From: Lacticaseibacillus rhamnosus
Lineage (GTDB): Bacteria > Bacillota > Bacilli > Lactobacillales > Lactobacillaceae
NCBI RefSeq assembly: GCF_900636965.1
Contig: NZ_LR134331.1
Coordinates: forward strand, 2,542,001 to 2,606,000
Length of the DNA: 64,000 nucleotides
Reading direction: 5' to 3'
Shown: piece by piece, positions 1 through 10,527 of the stretch
Position numbering within the stretch: the stretch's first letter is position 1
Layout of the letters: the number at the start of each line of letters is the position of its first letter
Translations under genes and position numbers: made by a program
The notes under the pieces: generated by a model
What the model was told of the DNA's origin: nothing
Seen by the model: the letters and a program-made list of their open reading frames with translations, nothing else
Databases searched by the model: none

Positions 1-1440
1 GCACCGGTCATCGGCTGTCGATCAGGGAATTTGTCATCTTTGATCGTTTCCGCCTGCTTCTTGATGGCTAGCTGTCCAGGTTTCTTCTGGTTGGTCGCCG
101 TTACCTTTAGCTGCGTCTGATCCGTCTTAATTGTGAAATTGACACTTCCAGCCCGTAAGCTTGCTTCCCAGCGCTGACGTTCAGCACCGGTTGTCAAGTT
201 TGCTTGATCGCTGGCATCCCCGCGATAGTGCTTTGGTGCTTCAGTTTCAACTAAGCGATAAGCACGATCAGATTGTAAGCCCTCAACCGCATACTCACCA
301 GCTTTGAGTGGCGTGTCAAAACTGCTTGCCGCGCCAAACTTCAGCTGGCCGTCACTGTTAGTCTTCATGCCAGCTTTCAAAGTCTTGTTCTTCACGGTGT
401 CCACAAGTTTATATGTGGCACCCGGCAACAAGTATTTCTTAAGCGTTGCTGCATCATCAGACTTATCAGCGCGATTATCATACTTGGTCAAAGCCACCTG
501 ATACGGATCATCCGCGATTTCCTTGGTCACCGTAATTGCGCTTGGGGTTTCACCAGAAGCCAAAGTGATTGGATAAACGGTTGTATCGAGTTTATAACCT
601 GCTGGTGCTTTTACTTCAGTCAATGAATAATGACCCAGCAGCAGGTCGCCAAATGAAGCCAAGCCGTCTTTACCAGTTGTGATGTCACGACTGTAGCCGG
701 CACTGTTAGTCAACCGGAAAGTTGCTCCGGCCAGCATGTGATCCTTATACTGGCTATCAACCTTTTTGACATTAATCGTCTTGACCTGATAGTTTGTGAC
801 ATCGACAGTGATCGGCTTTTGCTTGTTCTCAGTCGCTAAGGCTGCTGCCGTCTGTGTTTGATCGGTTTGTTTTACGGTAAATGAATGCTTATCAGTATTT
901 GGCCGATATGGTGGCAATGTCTTAGTTTCTTTAAAGTAATACGAGCCTGCCGGTAAATTAAACGGCAAGTTGACTTGGCCCTTTTCGTTGGTGACTAGGT
1001 CTTTAGCAAGCTCGGTTCCATTTTCACGATAAAGGGCATAGGTGATCCCAGCAATTGGATTACCAAAATCACCATCAGTCTTGTTCAAAGTGACAGCGCG
1101 TCGGAAAACTGGTTCCTCAATGGTTGGGAACTTCAGCGTTTGGTCACCTGTGATCTCAACGTCCACACCTTTAGCCAAATCAGTTGGAATGACATAGCCA
1201 GCTGGTGCTTTGGTTTCAATTAATTGATACTTGCCTTCATATAAATCATTGGCGTTAAACGAAACGGTGCCATCGGAATTGGTAACAGTGGCTTGCCACG
1301 ACTTATCATAGTCAAGCTTGCCATCATCCCCATAGCGATAAAGCTTAAACGCTGCCCCTGTCATCGGCTGACGATCTGGGAAGTGATCATCCTTAATCGT
1401 TTCTGCCTGCTTCTTGAGGTCCAACTGTCCCGGTTTCTTT
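1..1440 (-). repeat. Internal repeat of the adhesin gene, period about 1353 bp (451 codons)
   Basis: The stretch encoding KKPGQL..KKQAETIKDD.FPDRQPMTGA occurs at about 1354-1440 and again at 1-90, an offset of 1353 bp, a whole number of codons. A second marker, the stretch encoding HYRGDA.DQAN, recurs at about 1570-1595 and 205-235. The gene therefore carries at least two long tandem blocks of several Cna-B domains, and more copies may lie left of the window. Such repeats change in number by recombination in surface proteins of this type. Confidence 0.8.
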
Positions 1441-4400
1441 TGATCGTAGGCCGCAACCGTTGCTGTTGGCGTTTCATCGCTAATGGCTGTCGTGACACTG
1501 CCGGCATTAAGACTGTCGATCCAAAGTTGCTTATCCGGTCCGCTGGTGACATTGGCCTGATCATGGGCATCACCGCGATAATGTTCCGGTGCTTCGCGTT
1601 CAATCAACTTATAATGCCCCGGCTTAAGCCCTTCAAGCACATATTGGCCGGCCTTCAAATCTGGCTTAAAGTCATCATTCGTGTAATTACCTGAAAAACT
1701 TGTCGCCGTGCCGACCGTGATCTGACCATCATCGTTAGTCTTCAAGTCTGTCAGTAATTTCTTCTGGGTGTCCGTATCAATCAAATCGTAAGTGGCATTG
1801 GCAAGCTGATATTGTTTGCGGTTGGCTTCTGACTGGCCTTCAGCACGGTTATCATACTTGGTCAAAATGATTTGATAAGGTTGATTTTCAACTTCTTGCG
1901 TCTGGATCGCGGTGCCACTGTCAGACGTGGTATTCAATCTAATCTTTTGTGGTGCCATTGGTTTGTAACCTGCTGGCGTATTAAGTTCTGTCAGCGTGTA
2001 ATCACCAAGTGGTAAGCCTTGGAAAGTGGCGGTTGAATTTTGGCTATTCGCATCTAATTTAGTTGTCGCTTCAAACGTGTGGGTACCATCACTGACGCGG
2101 AATTTAACGCCAGGGATTGGTGCGCCGCTAACGCTATCTTTCTTTTCGACCACTAAATTGGCCAGTTGGGTAATGGTTTCACCACTGATGCCGGAATCCC
2201 ATGAAGGTAGGAAACCATTCGTAGTGGCAATTCTGGCATTTTCAGGTACACCGTCACTTGGTTTTTTAGTCGTTTGACTTCCATCCCACGCAACCGCACT
2301 TGTGTTGCCAACAGTTCCTGAATTCTTACTACTCGTTGCATAATAAACATTGACCCGATAGTTATTTAACGGATTGCCATCGGTTTGTGTCAAATTACCA
2401 AAAGTTCGATGGAAGGTGACCGTGAAGTTATTACCGTCCAAGGCAAGGTCATAATCTTTTCCTTTATCTAAAGTGACTTCATCTGCTGAACCGACTTGTA
2501 GCGTCACTTTAAAACTGGTGGCATTGATTTCTGCGCCGCTTCCGTAGGGTTCCAAGGTGTCCGTAATGATTGGATTCACCATTGGTCGGTATTTATCTTG
2601 AATATTCTCCAGTTGAACATGCCAATTAAGCACATTCTTCTGCTTGGCATCTTCGCTAACTGTTTTATTAATCGGCGTCCAGTAACTCTGCGCCGATTTA
2701 GAGGCAGACGGATTAAACGTTGGAATCGTCGTTGTCGTCTTAGTGTCTGTCACGGTTGCTTGGTTCGTAAAGTTAGGATCGTTATAGTTCCATTGATTAG
2801 CACGTTTTGTCTTGAAAACAACCCAAACACGACCGGTGTCGATATTGGGAAAATCGAAATCCAATTGTTGGGTTAGATCTTTATTGTTCTTAAGCCACGT
2901 ATCAGGTGGATTGGTCGGCAATAAGCTTTGCTGTTTAGCATCATCAGCTGTTAATGCGGTGGATACCCAGCCACTAGTGCCGTAGTATGGATTGGTTTTG
3001 ATTTCTTTTACATCACCGGAAGTCGTTGGATCACCGGTATTTGATGGATCAACGCCATCTGGTCCCGTGACTTCATAAAACTTGATGGAGTCAGGAATTA
3101 GCTCGTAATTAACCCCATCGAATCGCGGCAAAATGTCAGTCAAATGCAAATGACCATATTTAAGGCCTAGCTGATTGACCAACACACCCCAATACTGCGT
3201 GTCTGGTGCATCACTCCAGGAATTCTTCAAGGCACCGCTGAAGGAACCTTTTTGTGGCGTTGGTGTTGAACTCCCACCTCCACTTGCGACTTCATCATCA
3301 CCTGGTGGTAGGTCAAAGAAGAAAAAGGCGCGATTGTTGAGCGCTTTAGCTAAAGCATCGTTATCGTGACCAACTTGCCCCAACTTCAGCATATCCAGCT
3401 TTGTATGCGTATAAATGACGATTTGAGAATCGGTTTCGGCATACTTGCCTTTGAGTGTCACGACAAATCCACGAATTCCCTTTTCTTGACCATTAGCATC
3501 GATTTGACCGATCTTGTCTTTATCGTTGTATTGTTTGACAGCAGTCTGAACATCGCCATCGTTAGTACTCATGGTATAGTCGGTTTCCGGTTTCAGTAAG
3601 GTTCGATTCCCATCTGGATCCTGTGCGTAAACTAAAATACCGTCATTTGCACCATCGTCATCATCTTTAGTCACATACTCCCCAGAGATAGTATTGATAT
3701 TGGCGGCAGTCGGATCAGTATCTAGTTTGTCGACCCCATCCGGGAATAAATCAAATATCTTTCCATCGCGCATATTACGGAACGTTCGATTAGCATTAAT
3801 CCGCCATGTCATTTGCCCAAGATATGCATCAATCTTGCCACTAACTTTTTGGATTGCGCTTGGCAATCTAACGGGATAAGTGGCATGTGTGTAATGATTT
3901 CTTTGATCATTGACAATATTGGATATGTCACTGCCGTTTTCCGGTGTATTTTTTAGCTTCGTTTGATATTGAATTCGAAATGATGCATTGTCAGGTAAGT
4001 CGCCGCCACCCAGATAAGTTAAAGTAAACTCACCGTTACCTTTATCCGTTAATTTGAAATATTTTGCAATATCATCTTTCGAAACAGTGGGATTTGCATT
4101 TTGGTCGAACGTAACCTGAAAGACTTTCAAAGATTGGGTATCAAGCGACTGATTATCGTCTTTTTCAATCTTGGGCTGACCATGATCATCGGTTCCATTC
4201 ACCTGTTTACCAAAACGATCGGTTAAAGTAGCTCCAGCCTTCATCGTGTCCATGCTAAAGTCCCAATCAATCTGCCAGTTCATTGCCCGAAAGTTGTTGG
4301 TAATATCGCCGGATTTGGTGATCGCCACGCCTGAATTACGCATCGTGGCGCTCTTGTAACCATACCCGTTATTTGTTTGCGAACCGGTCAGAAAACGATA

Positions 4401-5791
4401 CCCTTCAACTAACGCGCTGCCCATTTTACCGGTATCGTCCAAAGAACGATCAATACTTGCCGTGTAATCTACTTGATAGCCAGTGGACTTTTTAAATCCG
4501 CCTGTCAAATAAATCTTAACGGTACGTTTGTCATCGGATAAGACCGCGTGATAATCTCGCCCTGCTACCAGCGATTTTGTGGCTTCGGTAAAGTCACCTA
4601 ACACATTCACGGGTGCAGATGAAACCTTAATTTTCGCCAAATCGCTATCACTAAAAGTCAGTGATTTCGGATAGGTTTCACCGCTGCCTTGTGCGGTCAA
4701 GGTCAGTTCCATGTCCGCGTTTTTAGATCGCTTAGCTGGATCACTGTCCCATTTAGTCGGATCGGTCTTACTAGTTTCAGCGCCATTTAAATTAAACTTA
4801 GCACTACCTTCAATACCAGTCGGGTTGAAACTTTGCGGTGTTGCCTTAGGGTCAGCTACCTCCACAGGCTCCGCATTCGATTTGAAGCTGATTGGGATCT
4901 TGGTATCGTGATCTTTCGTGTGAAATACCAGTGTCTGGTCCAGTGAGTCATTGGCTGTGAGCTGCTTAAAGTTGGTGGTGATGTTCACCTTCCAAGAGCC
5001 AAAGCTAACAGCCTTCAATAGTTTGATGGTCAACTGAGCAGTGGTGTGGTCAAAACTGTATTCAGCTACGTCCCCATCAAACACACCGCTACCATCTTGG
5101 GCAAAGTCAATCTGGTTTTTTGGCAGCGTCGTTGTAAATGAAGCGCCTGCTGGAAACGGCGTACTTGTTTCCGGTATTATAAATGTCATCTCCAGCTTGA
5201 CTGTACTCTGCTGCTCAATCTCTGTACCTAATGGTTGCCCATTGCCGTCTTTTAAAACAACATTAGTGAAAATATTGGGCAATTTAACATCATCGTTTGT
5301 CTCTGCTGCTGCGCTTGCATGAGTGCCCGGAGTTGCCGCCTTTGCTGACGACGAAGCTGAACGCTCACTGTTACTGGCAATCGTGGCAGATGCACGGCTC
5401 TTAAACAGTAACGTGGTTTGCTCAGAAGCTGCGACGCTAAAGTTTTTCGTCTGTTCAATGGCTGTATAACCTGCGACAGACTGTGTTTCCGTGGCAGATA
5501 GTTTCCGACTGGCAAGTTCGAGATGGTTGCTTGCCCGTCTTGACTGATACTGCTAGTTGCCACAACTTGATGGGATTCATTGCGAATCTCATACTTAGCC
5601 CCATTTAACGGTGAGCCTTGTTCATCTTGGTTCTTAATCGTGAGTGCACCAGTCACTGCTTGTGTCGGGTTCTCGGCTGCAAGGGTCAGTGCTGGTGAAA
5701 GCAGTTGCACGATCATGCCTAGGATCACGGTAAAATAAACCCCAACCTTAAACATGAAGTGCCATGTTTTCTTGACACCTAGCTCCTCCAT
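1..5791 (-). pseudogene. Large Cna-B/SpaA-type surface adhesin, frameshifted, 3' end beyond the left edge
   Basis: Starts at 5791 after a purine-rich AGGAGGAGG/GAGG stretch. The N-terminus is a signal peptide: a KK-containing head, then a hydrophobic core VGVYFTVILGMIVQLLSPAL, with probable cleavage near LTLAA. A first Cna-B domain follows and breaks in the run NLPVGNY at about 5496. The frame from 5791 continues into unrelated sequence and stops at 5252. One missing base restores ...TETQSVAGYTA, and that second frame is open from 5495 to position 1, by hand reading with spot checks near 4700, 4000, 2300, 1354 and 329. The restored product has a long adhesive region (roughly 5450-2200), then repeated Cna-B domains (about 2170-1) of the type that form isopeptide-stabilised stalks. 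The LPXTG sorting signal would lie off the window. Likely role if intact: wall-anchored host or matrix adhesin. With the frameshift the product is a secreted stub of 179 residues. A sequencing error cannot be excluded. Confidence 0.85.
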
Positions 5792-6162
5792 GATTTTCCT
5801 CTTCCTCCTCCTAGAAGATTTGTCTGGCCCTTCCCCATGAGGCCATTAAGTTATAAATTATGCATGTATTAATTAACCTTAAGCTCACCATTATTGTATA
5901 ACACTTTTTATAATATTGAAGCGTTTATATGAAATACTCATCAAATATATATTTTCCCAAAATAATATTTTGGTTAACCGTGGCCTTTTTTCTCCCACGA
6001 TTTAGCCTGAAAAGTTTTTAAAAATGCAGGTTTTAAGAGAAATACATTTGTCATTTTACTTACTTTTTGTTACGAAAGCGTTGTCGATATTGCTAAATCG
6101 ATCATATTGCATCGTTATCAAGCGCCATCCATTTTTTAGCGAAATTTATTCTATGAAGTGAG
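5792..6162. other. AT-rich divergent intergenic region between the adhesin and the comC-like gene
   Basis: No gene is seen. It must hold the promoter of the leftward adhesin gene and possibly that of the rightward comC-like gene. A possible -10 for the adhesin lies near 5895-5905 (TATACAAT on the minus strand), but no good -35 is seen. A cre-like sequence CGAAAGCGTTGTCG lies at 6073-6086. It differs from the CcpA consensus at its first base and at its last position, so I do not annotate it as a site. Confidence 0.5.
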
Positions 6163-6675
6163 GTGGTGGCTTTGATTCTAACTTTATTTTTACTAACCGT
6201 GATCAGCGTAACAAAGCGTTTAACTAGCATTAATCAGTCAGTTCATTGTGTTTTGGCGATTCTTTTAGGGATAAGCAGTACGACCTGGTTACCTTTTTTC
6301 CTCAGTATCGGTTTGCTTATGTTTAGCATTGCTGATTGGCATGAACGCAGCGTTTCACTCATCAATTTTTGTGGCTGGTGGTTTGGTATCATTGTGGTTT
6401 TTCCCTGCAATTTGTTTAATTTAATGATGTTAGGTTCCATGGTTGGCGGGTTAGCACTGATGTCGCACGGTTTAGGCAGTGCTGATGTTTTACTGATTGC
6501 ATTATTAGGTGGCGTTCTGCAATTAGAAGCTGCCTTGGTCATCACGTTAATTGCTTGTATCAGCGCTGGCGGTCACTGGTTCATTACCCGTTTAGAGACG
6601 TTACCGATGATTAGTCATATAGCGATCGGTTACGGTTGCTTTAGTTTGGCAGCTAATTGCCTTGGCATTTTTTGA
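6163..6675 (+). CDS. comC: Type IV prepilin peptidase-like membrane protein (ComC/A24 family), short form
   Basis: 170 residues, almost entirely hydrophobic, with about six membrane segments. A24 aspartyl prepilin peptidases use two cytoplasmic aspartates. Candidates here are Asp58 in SIADWHERSV and the Asp in GLGSADVLLIALLG (about residue 106), which corresponds to the GxGD motif with Ala in place of the second Gly. Family members process ComGC-type pseudopilins needed for DNA uptake. The usual N-terminal methylase domain with its Cys pairs is absent, and the protein is shorter than the usual 220-250 residues. GTG at 6163 is the start used, but GTG 6166 or TTG 6172 behind AGGTGG are possible. 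It stands alone, divergent from the adhesin and convergent with rpoC. Function is by family resemblance only. Confidence 0.65.
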   Translation: MVALILTLFLLTVISVTKRLTSINQSVHCVLAILLGISSTTWLPFFLSIGLLMFSIADWHERSVSLINFCGWWFGIIVVFPCNLFNLMMLGSMVGGLALMSHGLGSADVLLIALLGGVLQLEAALVITLIACISAGGHWFITRLETLPMISHIAIGYGCFSLAANCLGIF

Positions 6676-6770
6676 TCGTGGTCATTTGTGTACAAGTCAA
6701 AACGTATGCCTTGGCACAGAGATTGGTATGTAAGCAGCTCGTGACCGTTCCAGCTCGCGTGCATATAAAA

Positions 6771-6810
6771 AAGCGGCGCAAGTATCTTTTTCAAGATACT
6801 TACGCCGCTT
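6771..6810 (-). terminator. Intrinsic terminator of rpoBC
   Basis: Inverted repeat 6771-6788 / 6793-6810, an 18-bp stem with one wobble and a 4-base loop. On the minus strand it is followed by a T-run (6765-6772). It lies 43 bp after the rpoC stop and between convergent genes, so it may also stop readthrough from comC. Confidence 0.9.
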
Positions 6811-6852
6811 CTTTTGTGGCCAGATGCTTCAGTTTGACCACCGACAAGGCGA

Positions 6853-9800
6853 TTACTGTTTATCAGTGTCGCTTTGCTGGTTGTCTTTTTCCTTCATCTG
6901 CTTTTCGATGTCTGAAATCGAATAAACACTGTCGGAAACTGTACCGACACTCTTAGGTTCCTCGTGACGATAGGTGGCCATCCCGGTACCAGCCGGAATG
7001 ATCTTCCCGATGATGACATTTTCTTTCAGACCAACCAGTGGATCGTTCTTGCCGCGAATGGATGCATCGGTTAAGACACGCGTGGTTTCTTGGAAGGAAG
7101 CAGCTGATAAGAAGCTGTTAGTTTCCAGAGAAGCCTTGGTAATCCCCAGCAAGACCGGACGACCCGTTGCCGGGATCCCGCCACTGATGATTGCTTGCGT
7201 GTTCTTTTCCTTGAAGTCCGCAATGTCGAGCAAGGTGCCTGGCAGAATATTCGTGTCGCCCGGATCCATGACGCGGATCTTACGTAACATTTGCCGTACC
7301 ATTACTTCGACGTGCTTATCACCGATGTCAACCCCTTGCATACGGTAAACTTTCTGAACTTCAGAAAGCAGGTAGTTTTCGGTTGCCATCACATCGCGCA
7401 CCTTGATCAATTGCTTAGGATCAATTGAACCACCAGTTAAGCGTTCGCCACGGTTAATGTGATCTCCTTCTGCAACGGCCACACTAGAAGCATATGGCAC
7501 GCTGTAAGTCCGGGTATCGGTGTCACCTTTGACGGTAATTTCACGCGTATGCTCGGCTGGGTTTTCATCAATTGCCGTTACTTCACCAGTAACTTCAGTG
7601 ATAACCGCTTCACCTTTAGGGTTCCGTGCTTCAAAGATTTCCTGAACACGAGGCAGCCCTTGCGTGATATCTTCGCCACCAGCAACACCACCGGTATGGA
7701 AGTTACGCATGGTCAGCTGGGTACCTGGTTCACCGATTGACTGTGCCGCCACGGTCCCGACAGCTTCACCGACTTCAACCTGTTCGCCGGTTGCCATGTT
7801 ACGACCATAGCACTTCTGGCAAACACCATGCTTCGTGTTGCAGGTAAAGACCGAACGAATGGTAACGGCTTCAACACCAGCATCCACAATCTTCTGAGCC
7901 ATGTCTTCATCCATAAGCGTATTGCGTTTAACCAGCACATCGCCAGTCTTTGGATCAAGAACGTCTTTCATCGTGAACCGGCCAACCAAACGATCATACA
8001 GCGGTTCAATCATTTCGTTACCTTCACGAATTGCACGAACAACCAACCCACGATCAGTACCGCAGTCTTCTTCGCGAACAATGACGTCTTGGGCAACATC
8101 AACCAAACGACGGGTCAGGTAACCTGAGTCAGCCGTCTTCAGCGCCGTATCGGTCATCCCTTTACGTGCACCGTGAGTTGACATGAACATTTCCATAACG
8201 GTTAGACCTTCACGGAAGTTCGAGATAACAGGAACTTCCATCATCCCTCCGTTAGGCGCAGCCATCAGACCACGCATACCGGCAAGCTGAGTAAAGTTTG
8301 AGATGTTACCACGAGCACCGGAATCGGACATCATGGAAATTGGGTTGTTCGGGTCAAAAGAATCAACCAGTTTTTGCTGAATTTCATCTTTAGCGTCGTT
8401 CCAGATCTGAATGACCCGGTCATGCCGTTCATCGTCAGTAATTAAACCACGACGGAACTGCTTAGAAACCGTTGCAACCTTCTTATGGGCTGCCGCCACA
8501 ATCTCTGGCTTTTCCTTCAAGTTCGTAATGTCGGCAATCCCAACCGTCAAACCGGAATTCGTTGACTGAGTATAGCCGAGTGTCTTCATGTCATCCAGCA
8601 AGTCACTGGTCCGCTGAACTTTATAAACCTTGAAGACTTGGGCAATGATGTCAGACAGGAATCCTTTCTTGAATGGATCGATCAAAGGTGCATCTTCAAG
8701 ATAAGCATGGATGTCTTCACCTTTGTCTATGAAGTATTTATCCGGCACACCATTGACGATGTTGTCCTGAGTCGGTTCGTTCAAATACGGGAAGTCTTTT
8801 GGCATGATCTCGTTAAAGATCGCCTTGCCGACACTCGTCACCATAATCTTTTGTTTCTGCTCATCAGTAAACGGTTTGTCCGTAAAGGAGTTCGCCGCAA
8901 TCCCGACACGACTGTGCAGATGAACATAGCCATTTTGCAACGCCATCAACACTTCATTGGTATCCTTGAAGATCATGCCTTCGCCTTCGCGGCCCTTCTG
9001 CTCCATGGTCAGGTAGTAGTTACCTAACACAACGTCTTGAGAAGGGGTAACGATTGGCTTGCCGTCTTTAGGTGCCAAAATGTGGTGCGCTGCCAGCATC
9101 AGCATGCGCGCTTCTGCCATTGCTTCATCAGATAGCGGTACGTGAATCGCCATCTGGTCACCATCAAAGTCAGCGTTATAAGCTTCGCAGACCAGTGGGT
9201 GCAAGCGAATGGACTTACCATCAACCAAGACAGGTTCAAATGCCTGAATACCCAGTCGATGCAAAGTAGGCGCACGGTTCAAAAGGACTGGCCGTTCCTT
9301 AATCACATCTTCGAGGACATCCCAGACATCATCATCTTGGCGATCAATCTTCCGGCGAGCATTTTTAATATTGCTTGCCATATCGCGCTTAACCAGTTCG
9401 CGCATGACAAATGGCTTAAAGAGTTCCAAGGCCATTTCACGCGGAACACCACACTGATAAAACTTCAACCATGGGCCAACATCAATAACCGAACGGCCAG
9501 AGTAATCGACACGCTTACCTAACAGGTTTTGACGGAATCGGCCTTGCTTCCCTTTCAACATGTGGGACAAGGACTTCAGCGGGCGGTTACCAGGTCCGGT
9601 AACCGGACGTCCGCGCCGACCGTTATCGATCAAGGCATCGACGGCTTCCTGCAGCATGCGCTTTTCGTTTTGCACGATAATACTTGGTGCATTGAGATCA
9701 AGCAGACGCTTCAGACGGTTGTTACGGTTGATGACCCGGCGATACAAGTCGTTTAGATCAGAGGTCGCAAACCGGCCTCCTTCAAGCTGAACCATTGGCC

Positions 9801-10515
9801 GCAAATCCGGTGGAATAACAGGAATCGTGTCCATAACCATCCATGCCGGATCATTACCGGACTCCTTGAACGCATCCAAAATGTCCAGACGGCGAATCGC
9901 ACGGGTCCGTTTTTGACCCTGAGCTGATTTCAGGTCTTCTTTTAATTCAGCGACTTCTTTTTCGAGATCAACATCCTGCAACAATTCCTTGATGGCTTCA
10001 GCACCCATTTTGGCATTGAAGGTCTGTCCATATTCTTCCCGCTTTTCGCGATATTCGCGTTCGGTTAGCAGCTGCTTTTTCTCCATTGGCGTATCGCCTG
10101 GATCAATCACAACATAGGAAGCAAAATAGATGATTTCTTCAAGTGAACGTGGCGACATGTCGAGTACCAGACCCATCCGGCTAGGAATTCCCTTGAAGTA
10201 CCAGATGTGCGTCACCGGTGCAGCTAATTCGATATGACCCATCCGTTCGCGCCGAACCTTGGACCGGGTGACTTCAACGCCGCAGCGATCACAAACGATT
10301 CCCTTATAGCGGATTCGCTTGTACTTACCACAGGCACATTCCCAGTCTTTGGTCGGTCCGAAGATACGTTCATCGAATAAGCCGTCCCGCTCAGGCTTTA
10401 GGGTCCGATAGTTGATCGTTTCGGGCTTTTTGACTTCCCCATAAGACCAGCTGCGGATCTTGTCCGGCGAGGCTAAGCCGATTTGCATACTTTCAAACTT
10501 ATTGACATCAATCAA
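6853..10515 (-). CDS. rpoC: DNA-directed RNA polymerase subunit beta'
   Basis: 1220 residues, full length for Firmicutes beta'. Visible landmarks are the N-terminal zinc cysteines in [20 protein letters not shown] (about residues 60-79), the active-site Mg-binding motif NADFDGDQ (about 449-456), the bridge helix/trigger loop region and a second zinc site [11 protein letters not shown]. The start is TTG at 10515, eight bases after AGGAGG; the ATT-GAT-GTC codons that follow match the conserved IDVN start. It lies 12 bp downstream of rpoB and is clearly co-transcribed. The C-terminal tail is rich in Lys, Asp and Gln. It forms the catalytic core of RNA polymerase with beta, two alpha subunits and omega. 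Confidence 0.98.
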   Translation of the reverse strand: MIDVNKFESMQIGLASPDKIRSWSYGEVKKPETINYRTLKPERDGLFDERIFGPTKDWECACGKYKRIRYKGIVCDRCGVEVTRSKVRRERMGHIELAAPVTHIWYFKGIPSRMGLVLDMSPRSLEEIIYFASYVVIDPGDTPMEKKQLLTEREYREKREEYGQTFNAKMGAEAIKELLQDVDLEKEVAELKEDLKSAQGQKRTRAIRRLDILDAFKESGNDPAWMVMDTIPVIPPDLRPMVQLEGGRFATSDLNDLYRRVINRNNRLKRLLDLNAPSIIVQNEKRMLQEAVDALIDNGRRGRPVTGPGNRPLKSLSHMLKGKQGRFRQNLLGKRVDYSGRSVIDVGPWLKFYQCGVPREMALELFKPFVMRELVKRDMASNIKNARRKIDRQDDDVWDVLEDVIKERPVLLNRAPTLHRLGIQAFEPVLVDGKSIRLHPLVCEAYNADFDGDQMAIHVPLSDEAMAEARMLMLAAHHILAPKDGKPIVTPSQDVVLGNYYLTMEQKGREGEGMIFKDTNEVLMALQNGYVHLHSRVGIAANSFTDKPFTDEQKQKIMVTSVGKAIFNEIMPKDFPYLNEPTQDNIVNGVPDKYFIDKGEDIHAYLEDAPLIDPFKKGFLSDIIAQVFKVYKVQRTSDLLDDMKTLGYTQSTNSGLTVGIADITNLKEKPEIVAAAHKKVATVSKQFRRGLITDDERHDRVIQIWNDAKDEIQQKLVDSFDPNNPISMMSDSGARGNISNFTQLAGMRGLMAAPNGGMMEVPVISNFREGLTVMEMFMSTHGARKGMTDTALKTADSGYLTRRLVDVAQDVIVREEDCGTDRGLVVRAIREGNEMIEPLYDRLVGRFTMKDVLDPKTGDVLVKRNTLMDEDMAQKIVDAGVEAVTIRSVFTCNTKHGVCQKCYGRNMATGEQVEVGEAVGTVAAQSIGEPGTQLTMRNFHTGGVAGGEDITQGLPRVQEIFEARNPKGEAVITEVTGEVTAIDENPAEHTREITVKGDTDTRTYSVPYASSVAVAEGDHINRGERLTGGSIDPKQLIKVRDVMATENYLLSEVQKVYRMQGVDIGDKHVEVMVRQMLRKIRVMDPGDTNILPGTLLDIADFKEKNTQAIISGGIPATGRPVLLGITKASLETNSFLSAASFQETTRVLTDASIRGKNDPLVGLKENVIIGKIIPAGTGMATYRHEEPKSVGTVSDSVYSISDIEKQMKEKDNQQSDTDKQ

Positions 10516-10527
10516 AGGGCTAACCTC

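Noticed and set aside
6073-6086. cre box upstream of the comC-like gene
   Set aside because: CGAAAGCGTTGTCG breaks the consensus at its first base and last position, and there is no sugar-related gene beside it.
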